A stretch of 64,000 bases of DNA from Procambarus clarkii (Eukaryota; Arthropoda; Malacostraca; Decapoda; Cambaridae): positions 33,120,114 to 33,184,113 of the forward strand of contig NC_091193.1 of NCBI RefSeq assembly GCF_040958095.1, read 5' to 3'. A program made the translations under genes and the position numbers. Within the stretch, counting starts at the first letter, position 1, and the number at the start of each line of letters is the position of its first letter. Under the pieces are notes generated by a model. That model saw nothing but the letters and a program-made list of their open reading frames with translations, was not told where the DNA came from and searched no databases. This document shows positions 1 to 10,690 of this stretch, piece after piece.

Positions 1-695
1 GATTTGCAATATCTTTCCAGCCGGCAATTGACACCAAGTGCCCTCGATATCCATTCATTTCCCACTCCCTTTCTTGGAAGAATGCCACATATGATCGGGA
101 TTCCTCCCTTGCTCCTAACTAACTCTATGGCTGTTTTATACCTCTGAATCAGTTCCTCACTCCTAACTCGACCAACATCATTTCCTCCCACGCTAATGCA
201 AATAATGGGATTGTTCCCATTACCAGCCATAATATCATTCATGTTGTTTATAATATCACCAATGCCAGCTCCGGGATAGCAAACCCTTAACCTGATCCCC
301 CTATCTCTAGCACAAAACGTTCTATCCAAATACCTTATCTGGGAATCTCCCACAACTAATGTTTGCTTAGGTACTTCCTTTACTTTCTGAGGGGCCTGCG
401 CTTCCTTTCTCTTCGTTGCTTTCCCTTTTGCGCGATCCACAGTCTCTCCACAGCACTCGTCCTCCAAAACGTCAAATGAATTAGAAGTTGCTATGGCGTT
501 TGAAGGCGGTTTTATCAAAGTCTTCTTAAGGCCCCTGTCTTTCACAACTCTCCAAGACGAGGTCCCTTTACTGCTGGTCTCCTCCTTCGTTACTTCTCGT
601 TGTTCTTTCAGCTGACGCACCTCCTCCCGCAGAAAGTCCAACTCTGTCCTCAGGGCTCCCACTAGAGTCACCAGGTCCTTAACTACAACTTCCAT
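1..695 (-). CDS. Coiled-coil + SGNH hydrolase ORF1-like protein (partial, LINE-associated)
   Basis: An open frame of 231 codons starts at ATG 693-695 and runs off the left edge. An in-frame stop lies nine codons before the ATG, so this is the first possible Met. Residues 1-40 are Leu/Glu/Lys-rich and heptad-like, suggesting a coiled coil. A charged linker follows. From about residue 112 the SGNH/GDSL fold is recognisable: VVGDS (catalytic Ser118), a Pro-Gly-Ala-Gly block near 141-144, and SVGGND (Asn172). The block carrying the catalytic Asp and His would lie outside the window. SGNH/esterase domains are known in ORF1 or N-terminal regions of CR1-like LINEs, so a retrotransposon origin is the best reading. 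A host esterase is less likely given the coiled coil and the repeat setting. The frame has no stops, suggesting recent origin. Confidence 0.7.
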   Translation of the reverse strand, partial: MEVVVKDLVTLVGALRTELDFLREEVRQLKEQREVTKEETSSKGTSSWRVVKDRGLKKTLIKPPSNAIATSNSFDVLEDECCGETVDRAKGKATKRKEAQAPQKVKEVPKQTLVVGDSQIRYLDRTFCARDRGIRLRVCYPGAGIGDIINNMNDIMAGNGNNPIICISVGGNDVGRVRSEELIQRYKTAIELVRSKGGIPIICGILPRKGVGNEWISRALGVNCRLERYCK

Positions 696-1073
696 ATTGC
701 AATGATAATATAACAACACTCAGGAGCTCCGGTTAACACAACCTCTCACTGTAACTTCACTTTCTATGTGAAGTTACATAGAAACACATTACCTTATTAG
801 GGTCTTCCACTAAAACAAACCTTTAGCTAACCTTAGTTAAAAGTACTGTGTACTATTAATTTATTTAGCTGTCTATTGGCCTAAATTATATAAACAACAT
901 GTTTAAAACACCTCAAGTACTTTATATGGTCTCTGAGCACTAAACTAACGTTAGAAGCCTAGTGATTACATTGTTAAAAATGGCCATTTAAAGGTGAATT
1001 CATTTTACATCGCAGAGTAAACAAGATGCAAACAATTAACATCTTCCATCTATTAGATAAACAATTATCTAGT

Positions 1074-1142
1074 CGTCCCTTCACTTTCTAGTGTGTGGTT
1101 TCGTCAACATATTTCAGCCCCCGTTATTGTGACTCCTCGTCT
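1074..1142 (+). repeat. Penelope-like 3'-end fragment (a)
   Basis: Matches the same short block found at 3576-3700, 39836-39960 and 41300-41444 (ttctagtgtgtgg, then caacatacttcag, then gttattgtgactc). It is flanked by near-identical caattatc words, which fits an insertion. The corresponding site in the partner segment (near 41230) lacks it. Confidence 0.5.
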
Positions 1143-1572
1143 GCAATTATCTTCCCCATTTATCTGCACAATTGCTATCCTGATATGACCACTCCATCGC
1201 CCTAGTCGTTAACACTAAACAATCTAGGGCGACTTGTTGCTAAACATTATATGCCACCTTTACCTTAGCTACAAGACACCGTGTACATATTATCAAACTA
1301 CCTTTAATGTCATAATGCAGCAGTTTGCGCGCTCAAAATACAGATAGACAAACTCCTCAGGAACCGTAGGGGAACCTTTGACAAACCGCCGGCTTCCTGT
1401 TGCCGTAGAGGGCACTATGGACAAATGGTGGCCCTCTGGTAAATTTAAGTCAATATTACCTAGGAGTTATGATGTACCAGCCATTAAACATCTGGGACTC
1501 ACAGATAATATGAAAAGAATCCTTAAGAATAGTTAAAGGAATCATTGACTTAAATGAACAACATTAAATATT

Positions 1573-1748
1573 GAACTGTACGAGTCTCTTGTGGCCCCAT
1601 CTGGCCTACTGTGTCCTAATATGGAAACCTCACTTCAAAAACACATAAATGATTTTCCGCTTTGGAGAAAGTTCAAGACAGCAACAACAATCATGCCAGA
1701 ACTTGTTCAACTGTCACTACCTCGAATCTTTGAAGGACTAACACTATA
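1573..1748 (+). pseudogene. LINE reverse transcriptase C-terminal remnant
   Basis: The plus-strand translation, split over two frames, resembles the thumb/C-terminal part of LINE RTs: a Leu-Tyr-Glu-Ser-Leu start, then His-Leu-Ala-Tyr-Cys-Val with Ile-Trp-Lys-Pro-His, then in another frame Thr-Ile-Met-Pro-Glu-Leu with Leu-Ser-Leu-Pro-Arg. The same remnant is at 41811-41987. It is too short and frameshifted to act. The assignment rests on the family pattern recalled for CR1/RTE-type elements. Confidence 0.5.
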
Positions 1749-2835
1749 AATGTTTAAATTGTTATAGATTTTGATAGATTAGCCTATAAATTTTCCTAGA
1801 AATTACCTATTTAATATTATCTGTTAGATTAAGGACCTGCCCGAAGTGCTATGCGTACTAGTGGCTTTACAAGAATGTAAACACATAGGGCTATGTACTC
1901 CTTGTCACCTGTCCTCTTAAAAATAGCGTCGCTTTTGGCCGTTTACCCGTATGGCGAATATGGACCTAATTTGAAAATGAAAACAAAATGAAAATAAATT
2001 TGGGATGTTTTTTTTCAACAACAATAAGTTAAGGGTCCTCTGATAGGTTAGGTGGGCAGGAAATTCTCATAAAGTTTCAAAACGTTATGAAAAATGTTAA
2101 TGGAAAGAATCCTCTTCTAAGCTTGCAGAGTAAGCCGGACGACTCAAACAGAAAACGGAACAGTGCGTCACTTTTGTGAGTCTATTTCATTTCAAATAAC
2201 GTCCAAATTTGGCCATAGCGCCGCGCATACCAGCCAAAGGTGACGTTAATTTTAAGAGGCCGGGTTGATCAGAAACCCAATATAACTTGTAGTTATATAA
2301 ATAAATAAATAACAGCCGAGGCGTTTGTAATACTGACCAAGTTGGAGGTCATTAATACAGACCACTTCTCTAAAATGTCATATTTGACACAGACAGGCTG
2401 GACAACAGCTTCAAGCTCAACAAGCCACAATGTAACACAGAAAATAGATGTGTTGTTTCCCCCATAGGATTATTAACCCATGAACCCGCTCAACCACTCA
2501 AGTCGTAAATGCCGAGTCATTCCTCTTGTTCACAATATACATAAGACAAATCCTCAATAAAATAAGGGGGGAGGGAGTAGGAAGGCTGACCTTTGACAAG
2601 GTGCCGCCGTCCTGTCCCCGTCGAGGCCACTGTAGATGGTGGCCCTTAGGTCAATTCATCATAGGAGCCCTTCTCCTTCCATCATTCTGAATCATGCTCA
2701 TCGTACTAACCTGCACCCCCCTAATCCCCCCCCCCCACCACCACCACCACCTTCACACAATCTGTGGCCAAAATTTCTAGTTTCATTCAGATTTTCATCA
2801 AAATATGTCGAAGATTTCTCTTTAGGTTGTTTTAA

Positions 2836-3093
2836 GGGGCCTGACAGCCGAGTGGACAGCGCTTCGGATTCGTAATCCTGAGGTTCCGGGTTCGATCCCC
2901 GGTGGAGGCTGAAACAAATGGGCACTTTCTTTCACCCTGATGACCCTGTTTACCTATCAGTAAATAAGTACCTGGGAGTTAGACAGCTGCTATGGGCTGC
3001 TTCCTGGGGATGTGTAAGAAAAAGAAGGCCTGGTCGAGGACAGGGCCGTGGGGGACGCTAAGCCCCGAAATCATCTCAAGATAACCTTAAGAT
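2836..3093 (+). mobile_element. tRNA-derived SINE (Thr-like head)
   Basis: The head has a box A-like cagccgagtgg, an anticodon-like loop TTCGTAA and a box B-like ggttcgatccc inside a T-arm stem, so it looks like a tRNA (Thr, CGT-like). The body and tail include ggcctggtcgagga and ccccgaaatcatctcaag, shared with the SINEs at 11827-12095 and 42817-43063. It sits inside the duplicated segment, so it predates that duplication. Confidence 0.75.
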
Positions 3094-3575
3094 TGCTGGC
3101 TAGCTACTGGCATGGCTATTAAGGCCACCACAAGCGCCCTAATGACTTAACTAGCGGGTACACCTATGGCTGCCACCTGACAATCACCTCTATATTTTGT
3201 CTAAATACATAAAATATACAAAATAATAACGAATAACAACATGAAGTACACACCCCGAACAATCCTTCCTATATTATGATTGATTAATGATATCTGTAAC
3301 ACATTTATTTTTTTTCACTGGTAATCAACGTGACCCTTGCCAGGCGGCGGCTGGTCGACAACTGAGCCACACGTTAAGAAGTGGGACTCCCAGACGCGCC
3401 ACTCACCCTTACTTCACCATAATATCTAAACTGTCAACCTCTAATACAGTTAAGCATCGGACCACCAGAGGCGCTACTGCTCCCCTGTTATTACGCCATC
3501 CATATAATAATTACTCTCATTATTCATTATTGCAACGTTTAAATACATTCAACACACTGTAGTGACAGTGTCAGA

Positions 3576-4273
3576 TGCAGGCGAGGAGTCACAATAACGT
3601 GGCTGAAGTATGTTGACCAGACCACACACTAGAAGTTGAAGGGACGACGACGTTTCGGTCCGTCCTGGACCATTCTCAAGTCGATTGTGATGAGGTAGAG
3701 ACAGGCAATAAATAGGCAAGAGAGAGCTGAGGAGGAAAGTAAGGTGTAGGGGATAGTAGTAATAATGAGAACTGCAGAAGGAATATTGGCCCATACGAGG
3801 CAGCTCCTATTATAACCACCGAAAGAGAAAGAGATAGTAAGAATAAGAAGAGGATAGCAAGGGAGCGTAGGAGAAGACAATGAACAGAAAAAGGTGAGAA
3901 GAGAGAAAGAAAAGGAAAGAGAAAGAAAGATAAATGGAAGGGGGTAAGCTTATGTTAAGTCACGTTTGTTAGAAAGATTAGAGCATTTGAGTATATACTG
4001 TGAAAGGGAAGAGTCCACAGCAACAAAGCCAGGACTCAAGTTCATGTTGAGTACATTGTGTATCAGAGCCGATTCTACAAGACGGCGTCTGTGTAGAGTA
4101 GAGGCAGGAAAGATTATTTTGTAGGAAGACCAATCAATGGGATGATTAGAATCCCTCACATGGCAGAAGAGAGCATTGTTAGTGTCTGCAGACTTAACAC
4201 TTCTCTTGTGTTCTTTAAGTCTGTCATTCAGTGTGCGGCCAGTTTGCGTAAATGAAATTTTTTTGACCATCAT
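3576..4273 (-). pseudogene. Penelope-like element remnant (GIY-YIG endonuclease)
   Basis: A minus-strand frame of 107 codons ending at 3950 carries QTGRTLNDRLKEHKRSV near its start, then His-Val-Arg-Asp and a Leu-Val-Glu-Ser-Ala-Leu-Ile helix. This is the pattern of the GIY-YIG nuclease at the C terminus of Penelope-like retroelements. The GIY-YIG strand itself is missing or mutated. The downstream block at 3576-3700 is the element's 3' end, including a frame reading LRMVQDGPKRRRP, and recurs elsewhere in the window. The 3700-3950 part is purine-rich on the plus strand with no clear product. RT sequence is absent, so this is a dead, truncated copy. Confidence 0.65.
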
Positions 4274-4635
4274 TGTTTGCCGTGATCGCCAACATGGTAT
4301 TTAGAAAAAGTTGATCTGCTGCTGACCTCTTGCTAAATCTCTCCACTAAGTGACATTAGACGCTGGATGAATCATAGATCAGCAGTGTTGTTGATCTAAA
4401 TATAGCAGGTGCATTTGAGTGGGTCTGGATTAGTAGGAAAGCATCACGCACTAGCCCCTATCAGTCACCATTCTGCAATATAAACAAAATCCCCCATGCT
4501 TTCCACATCACTTGTAATACAGGAAATATGGAGTGGATTAACAGGAATGAGAGAGGACCAAGTCAGAGAGAGAGAGCTGAGGGTCAAGGAAGTCTATGTT
4601 CCCTCTCTATTACAGGCCAAAACAAAAATTCATAC

Positions 4636-4872
4636 CTTGGATTAATTTCCAACTGTGGCTGCAAAAGTGAGTATCTGGTGTCTTCGGGTACTGTGTAAAT
4701 TGAGTGTGTACGAAGTGTCTTGCTGCACCCATCTCTTCCACAGTGATGACACATGGATGCGACTCCAGACGAGAAGTAGCCTTCACTCCCCAACATCGTC
4801 CAGCCAACACAGTTTTTAGCCAGTCCATCAATTCAGTTGCTTGGGAACGACGAAGACTACTCTCAGCTGACA
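4636..4872 (-). pseudogene. TRAP1: TRAP1 (mitochondrial HSP90 homolog) exon with a frame break
   Basis: This exon follows an acceptor (poly-T then acag, 4873-4876) and ends at a donor (aag|gtatga, gt at 4634-4635). The first frame reads ATELMDWLKTVL, then RLESHPCVITVEEMGAARHF, which closely matches the C-terminal dimerisation region of TRAP1. The remaining TRAP1-like residues, SLLQPQLEINPR, lie in another frame, so about one base is lost near 4697-4702. TRAP1 is an ATP-dependent chaperone of the mitochondrial matrix. The junction phase with the exon at 7330-7471 agrees (1 nt + 2 nt). The break may be a real lesion, making this a pseudogene or a defective allele, or an assembly error. The final exon is not visible and would lie left of the window. 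Confidence 0.75.
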
Positions 4873-4921
4873 CTGTAAAAAAATGGACACAATTTATATG
4901 TTATATGCAATAAAAAACCAA

Positions 4922-6360
4922 AGTTGAATGTAATGAAACGCCATTTTCTGGGTGAGACCTGGAGGCTCCCCGGAGCTTACTAGGCTGATATGCTAAAGTC
5001 AGCCTTTGGCATCAGTCATGTGTATGGAGTTCTGTGGGCCTACCGGGGATCACGAGGCAGAACCTGGCCCCCTCAGAGAGGGGGCCAGGCATGGGGAGCA
5101 ATGGCCTATAGAAACCCTCGTGTGGTTGGAAGCAAGTACGGCGTCGACCCATTGCAGATGAGGCCACCCCAGGTGGCACATGCAACCCGGCCTCAGACTC
5201 CACCTATGGCCTACCTCGACCAACTCATGTGCATAGCTCTCTTCCTGGCCAGAGCAGAGCACCCGGACATTCTCTGAGAGCCAATCTGGAAGGAGCTCAA
5301 GGAGGCTCAGCAAGCCTGCGACAGAACCCAAGTGCCGACAGGCCCGAAGGTAATCCACCACAAACAATGCCAACAGCGAGGGAAATAACATGAAGCTGCA
5401 GCTCACTAACCTTTGTGAGAAAGGGCGGAGCCAAAGATAGGCATCAAGGGGCTCAAAGTCGAGACCCTTTAAAACCTAGAACACATTCCACTAGTCCACG
5501 CCACTCCAGTATGCAGGGATCGGCAAAGCCGCGCCAAGAAAAGTGAGAAAAACAATGGGGTGTCAGCTAGACAGAACGACCGAAAAACCTTGGACTGTAC
5601 CAAATAGGATAAGAAGGACCTGAACTCAAAACAGGCCAGGGCCAAAGCCAAGGAAAAAACTGGGCCACACAACAGAAGCTCATGCTCCTCCAAAGGGGAA
5701 GACATGAGGACAGAAACCTCCAGAAAGATGCCTACCCCCAGGGAAACCCAAAGGAACCCCGAAAGCAAAATTGAGAGGGAGTCGAACCCAAGTCTAAAAA
5801 CGTACAGGTATGAAATATCCCACTCCTGCATAAAAATACCATGCATGAGTATGAAAATACCTCCCCCCCCCCAGTAGGAGTATGAGTAGCCTGGGAGAAG
5901 CTTCGGCACAGCTTGTTTTAACAAAATAACTGGTCACACAGACCACAATGCTCCCCTGGTCACACAGACCACAATGCTCCCCACCAACCAAAACACTCCC
6001 AAACCAAGGAAAAACAAAGACACAGATTTACTTATTAAAGGTTTTAATATATTTAATTTATTTAATAACACAGATTAAAGGTTTACCTTAAGGGCGAGGA
6101 CCACCACAAGTGAGGAAGCCCCCCTGAAAGGAGTGTTGACTGAATGCCCCCAGGGAAAGATAACCTTCACCATGCAAGGCTAGTACATACAGAGCGCACA
6201 GGGAAGGAAACCCTGAGCACATGCAGTTCCAGTACACTAAACTCCTGGCTCACGCACACATCCCTATAGGAACACACCGCCTCAAAAGCAAAAACACCAA
6301 AGAAAACGGGATGCCAGAGCAAAGTGACTACCAGGCCCGGACATCAGTATAGAACTAGAC
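4922..6360 (-). repeat. Long dispersed repeat of unknown class, copy 1
   Basis: Blocks of this interval recur nearby. The 4925-5340 part (tgtaatgaaacg.cattttct, cctggccccctc) recurs at 9308-9560 and weakly at 6745-6960 and 7722-7850. The 6100-6260 part recurs inverted at 8100-8345 and 9890-10030. It contains long chance frames but none with a recognisable domain. It lies in the TRAP1 intron between 4873 and 7329. I cannot classify it. Confidence 0.5.
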
Positions 6361-6387
6361 TCTGCACGACCTGGCTGACTCAGGCAG

Positions 6388-6589
6388 GTGGGGGGGGGGC
6401 AGACTAGTGATGGGGAAGGGGGGGGGCAGACTAGTGATGGGGAAGGGGGGGGCAGACTAGTGATGGGGGAGGGGGGGGCAGACTAGTGATGGGGGAGGGG
6501 GGGGGCAGACTAGTGATGGGGGAGGGGGGGGCAGACTAGTGATGGGGGAGGGGGGGGCAGACTAGTGATGGGGGAGGGGGGGGGGGGGC
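6388..6589. repeat. 26-27 bp G-rich minisatellite
   Basis: Seven copies of cagactagtgatgggg followed by G runs of varying length repeat every 26-27 bases. It is intronic relative to the TRAP1 exons and has no coding content. G-run length is the main variable. Confidence 0.9.
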
Positions 6590-6744
6590 GCTAGTTTCAC
6601 AAAATTTTGTTTTCATTGTGGGGGAGTTCGTTTGGGAAATTTTAGGCTACGGTTTCGTTTTAACCATGCGGTAGTCTGTTTTGATTTGCTTATCTTGCTA
6701 GGAGCCTTCCCTTGGATGGTGGAAAAGATGATAAACTTTACATT

Positions 6745-6960
6745 TATTTAAAGTGTTCACAGGCCATTCCTCCCTGCTCCTCTCTGAGGGGGGGGGGCAG
6801 GATCTGGCTCATAGTTGTTTTGTTGTATAAGATTCTCTCCTTGGAACAAAAAGTTCCAAGTAGCACGGGCTATGGTGAGCCCGTAGTGGACTTTTTTCTC
6901 ATAGTCCACAGAAGGCCAACAGAACTCTGCAACTGATGACACCTAGTAGTATGGCACTTA
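6745..6960. repeat. Diverged fragment of the 4922-6360 repeat
   Basis: Contains cctccctgctcctctctgag and gaactctgcaactgatg, which resemble the inverse of the 4960-5100 block. The match is by eye and weak. No coding potential was seen. 6960-7329 is AT-rich intron with nothing recognised. Confidence 0.3.
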
Positions 6961-7329
6961 TTCAGTGTGATAGCTCCAGAGAGCTGACAATTTCCCTCAC
7001 AGAAAATACAATAACAAAAGCAGTATTAAAAATCAAATTAATGATTTGAATGCACTTGTGTGCAAAGATTCAATGGGCATTATGGAATTTTAATTAATCC
7101 AGATTGTAGATGAATGTAGACAATTGGAAACTTACGAGAACAGAAAATTATGGGACACCAGTTATTTCACATTAATATACAAATTAAAAGAGGAAGGGAA
7201 TTAGCAGTAATATCAGAAATTTTTTTAAATTTTCACCAAAGAATGAATAAAAACTCATGAACATAATGTTTTTTCTGTCTTCTTAGCAGCCAGTTAGAAA
7301 AGTTATACAAAAGTTGTTAAGTTTCTTAC

Positions 7330-7471
7330 TTCCTTCGTAATCAACTGCTTCTTTATGCTGACGCTTTTCCTTCTCTACAGAAACAATTTTCCTGTTAGTG
7401 AATTCCCGTAGCTGCATGAGAACTACTACATCATAGGCCTCGTAGCAGAATAACACTTCCACATTGCGTTC
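7330..7471 (-). CDS. TRAP1: TRAP1 exon (C-terminal half of the chaperone)
   Basis: A strong acceptor (pyrimidine tract then gtgcag, 7472-7477) precedes GAA CGC, and a donor gtaaga follows at 7324-7329. The 47 codons include VEVLFCYEAYD, LMQLREFTNRKIVSVE and KEAVDYEG, matching the TRAP1/HSP90 segment where a bulky EVLF-[CY]-E block leads into LxxLREF and ISVE. The exon ends with one base of a codon and the next exon (4872 downward) supplies two, so the phase fits. Exons further upstream, which should encode a YYLCAPN-like block, were not found in 7500-11545. They probably lie beyond the transposon complex or outside the window. The 2.46-kb intron between the two exons is full of repeats. Confidence 0.85.
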
Positions 7472-7721
7472 CTGCACAGGAGAAAAAAGAAACACATTAA
7501 CTGTTATATCCTCAGTATCATAATTCTAAGAACTGTCCAGCATTGCAAACATCACTAAATTATTGTATTGAGTGGAACACCTTAAACCTAAATGGTTCAG
7601 AGATTAAGGTGTGGATGAACAAGTAAGTCTGTTTTAGACCTGGAACAGTTCCACACCGGCTAGTCTTAGATGATATAACTACTATTTGAGTCTTATTAAT
7701 TCCACAACCTATTTTTTTCTG

Positions 7722-7850
7722 GGGAAAGCCCCTAGTGGCTCCCTGAAGCTACTATACTGATATAGTACCAAACTACAAGGTGCCATCAGTTGTGGAGTTC
7801 GTATTGACAGAACCTGACCCACCTCACAGGTGCAGGGAGCAAAGGCAGTT
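7722..7850 (-). repeat. Diverged fragment of the 4922-5340 repeat
   Basis: Keeps the order of short blocks seen at 4960-5110: agtggctccctgaagct, ctgatat, then gacagaacctgaccc and gcagggagcaa. It is highly diverged and has no coding frame. 7850-8070 shows nothing recognised. Confidence 0.3.
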
Positions 7851-8069
7851 ATGAAAAAAATTTGTCAACTTATTTTTTTTGCCACCACCAAAGCAAGGCA
7901 CCCAGAAAGTCAATGCAACAAAATAGACCACAGCCTCAAAACCACCAAATGAACAACAATGTAAACAAACAATTGAAAATTCATGAAACTTGAGCTAGCT
8001 CATTTGCCCCCACCTCCCTCAACATTTGGGGGAAGGAGGGAGGCAGTCAGGTGTCAGCCAACTGCTCCA

Positions 8070-8900
8070 CCCTCAGTTCTAATGCTGATATGTATGTGCC
8101 TAGTTCCTCTCTCATTGTTCTGACTCTGGTCTTGGTTTCAGCTCAGTGGTGTTTTGCCCTCGAGGCTTTTTCTGTGTATGGTTGTGCAACGTGAGCCAGG
8201 AGTTTAGTGTTCTTGGAGCTGCATGTGCCCAGGGCTACCTTCCATGTGCGCTCATTAAGTGCTGTCCTTGCGTTGTCAGGGTTCACTCCTTAAAGGGGTC
8301 TCCATGCTTGTGGTGGCTCTCGCCCTGAAGGTAAGCTTATTGTCTTGGATTGTCAGTCTCTCCTTGGGTCGAGTGTGTTTATATGCTGGTGGGGCGCACT
8401 GAGGTAGGCCTTCCAGATTACCATACCTGGTTTGGTCTGCTATTCTCCTGTGTTCCACGGTCGGGTATCTTGAGAGTTAGTGGTACTTAATTGGTAATTC
8501 GGTCCTTTTATGGCCTTTATTTTTCATTGTGCCCTCATTCCTCTAAGGGGGGTTTATTTGTGCCATTCCTGACTTATTAGGTTTACCTAGTGTCTAGGCA
8601 TGGATGTTCCCCTTTTTGGTTTCTCTCTTACTCTTTCTGGTGGTATTGGGTGTTAATAGGGGAAACCTATACAATTATATAGGAGTTACCACCATGGCGA
8701 TAACAGTGCCTGGGCATACCTGCAGGGAACATTCACCCTGCAAGCCCTGGAAAACCCCTATGGGTTTGGTGGTCCTTGTGATCCACCCACCATCCCTGCT
8801 CTCACTTCGAGCAAATTTTTGGGTTGCGCACCATCCATGCTTTGTGGCAATGTTCAGTTTGTCTGCCTCCACTGCTACCTGTTGAGTCTGTGACACCTTT
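8070..8900 (+). repeat. Dispersed repeat of unknown class, copy Y1
   Basis: Shares ordered blocks with 9775-10690: ggagctgcatgtgcccaggg, then tgtggtggctctcgccct, then a terminal block with tctgcctccactgctacctg and gtgacacctttggccctgag. The same blocks occur inverted at 6100-6260. No protein domain was seen. Confidence 0.45.
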
Positions 8901-9307
8901 GGCCCTGAGTCATGAAGGGGATGCTCCCTTCAAGTTGCTCTACTCTGCCAATTTTGGAGGGGCTTCTGGCAGCAACTGCTGGTGTCTTTAGTTCCTGGAT
9001 TGCAGCAGTCAAGGTTGTGTCCCCGGTTTGAGGTCCGGGGCTAGCAAATGATGCTTGTCTCATGGAATAGGCGGTGATTTTGTCCATACCTCCTTTTCCT
9101 TATTTCTCCTTTGGGCAGGGGGTTTGCCCTTCTTTTCCCCTGCCCCTGGCCCAGTAGCAGGTTTAGGGTTGGGGTTTTTCTTTGGGATATCCCTTCCTTC
9201 AGCTACGAGGGTTGTCCCTTTCAATTCGAGTGTAGATACAGTTGAGCCTTCTCATCTTGCCAAGGTTTCTGGGAACTCCTTTTTAGTTCCATCACACAAA
9301 ACAATAA

Positions 9308-9560
9308 AAAACCAGCTTTGAATGTAATGAAACGTCATTTTCTAGGTGAGAGCCCGGAGGCTCCCCAGAGCTATCCAGGCAGATATGTATACAGTATTAT
9401 TACACTTTGGCATCAGTGTGAATGAAGTTTTAGGCCTACCAGGGACCACGAGCCAGATCCTGGCCCCCTCAATGAGGCACGAGGAACAATGACCTATAGA
9501 ACTGCACATGTGATTTGGAGCATTCTATGTCTGCCATTGACCAGGCCAGGCACCCAGAAA
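9308..9560 (-). repeat. Dispersed repeat of unknown class, fragment X2
   Basis: Resembles 4925-5240 over its whole length: aatgtaatgaaacgtcattt, a ggaggctcccc block, ggcctaccagggaccacgag and cctggccccctc. It is in the same orientation. 8900-9308 and 9560-9775 show no gene; the latter holds a C13 tract near 9688. Confidence 0.5.
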
Positions 9561-9774
9561 GGCAAGCGCCTCAAAACAAGCCCCTCTTCTGGTTAAAACC
9601 ACTACTGAAACTAACGAGTGGACTCAACTACCCAAATGAAAACGAGCATGATGTCACATGTGCCGTGTCACTTGTCTGTGCAGCTCCCCCCCCCCCCCCC
9701 CTTATCCCCCGGGAGGGGGAAGGGGGAGCCCCAGACCCCTCATGCCAGCGATCCACACCCCAGTTCTCGGCTGA

Positions 9775-10690
9775 TGTGATAAGGCTCAGTCGTGTGGCTC
9801 CAGCTCCAAATTCTCTCTGTTGTGCTATGCCTTGTGTTCAGTACTGCTCTTACAGTGGCGTGTGAGCTGGGAGTAATAATCTAATATTCACAGGTACTCG
9901 GGCTGCATGTGCTTAGGGTTCCCTTCCCAGAGTGCCCTGTACTGAGTGCTGAGTGCCCTGTACTGAGTGCTGACTGCCCCAGCCCTTGGGGACTGGGGTT
10001 GTCTTCCACAAGGCACCTTGGGAACTACCTCTGTTGGTCTTTTGCTGCTCGGTAATTGACCGCCCTGGGAGTGTTGGGGGGTTTCCTCCTCGCTTTTTAC
10101 CTTGGGGGTAACTGGTAGTTTTTGCACTGGTAGGAGCACAGGGTACTGCGCAGCTAGTTTTCACTTATTACAGTGGCCGGCTCTGTTCCTTCTGGGTACC
10201 GTTGTCCTCTTGCAGGGTTTTTCTTTTCATTTTTTTTGTACCTAGTTGGGGGGAGGGGGTGGCCGGCTTTTGTACCTAGTGGGGGGGGGGGGGCCGGCTT
10301 TTGTAACTAGTGCGGGGGGGGCCTGCTTTTGTTCCCCTACCCCCTGTTATATTAGGACCCTGACCTCCTGGGCTCGGTGGTTCCCCCTGCTTGGCCCCCG
10401 TGAGTAGACACGTCCCGGGGGTTCAGTTTTAGAAATTTGTTTGGTAGGCTTGGGTGCCAGTTAGCAGTACCCTGGCTGGGCTTACCCTTAACAAAACCTG
10501 TCTTAGGGCCCTGAGAAGCCCTGTAGGGGTGAAAGGGGTCCAATGGATGCGACCCCTGGGTCCCCACTCACTTTTTGAGAGTTTGAGGGTTGCTCTGTCC
10601 CCTTGTCTTAGGGCAACGCTCAATGTTTTTGCCTCCGTTATGCTGCCTGTCGAGTAAGTGACACCTTCGACCCCGAGTCCTGCTGTTACG
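9775..10690 (+). repeat. Dispersed repeat of unknown class, copy Y2
   Basis: A diverged copy of Y1 (8070-8900). It includes a short direct duplication (ccctgtactgagtgctga, near 9947-9977). Three imperfect units of ggccggcttttgta plus a G run lie at 10250-10335. No supported coding region. Confidence 0.45.

Larger units (their letters stand above)
771..3575. repeat. Duplicated segment, copy 1 (partner 40961-43529)
   Basis: Collinear with 40961-43529 from a shared start (aagttacatagaaacaca) to a shared end (agtgacagtgtcaga). It contains a LINE RT remnant, a SINE and poly-C/poly-G tracts, and no intact gene. About 1890-2270 is present here and missing from the partner. The two copies differ by substitutions at a few percent and by several indels. 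It may be a segmental duplication or two copies of one long dispersed repeat. Confidence 0.75.

Noticed and set aside
2843..2912. Functional tRNA gene
   Set aside because: The anticodon stem is imperfect and the sequence continues into a SINE body shared with two other loci.
5469..5924. 151-codon minus-strand hydrophobic frame
   Set aside because: Within a dispersed repeat, no recognised domain, and not supported by the related copies nearby.
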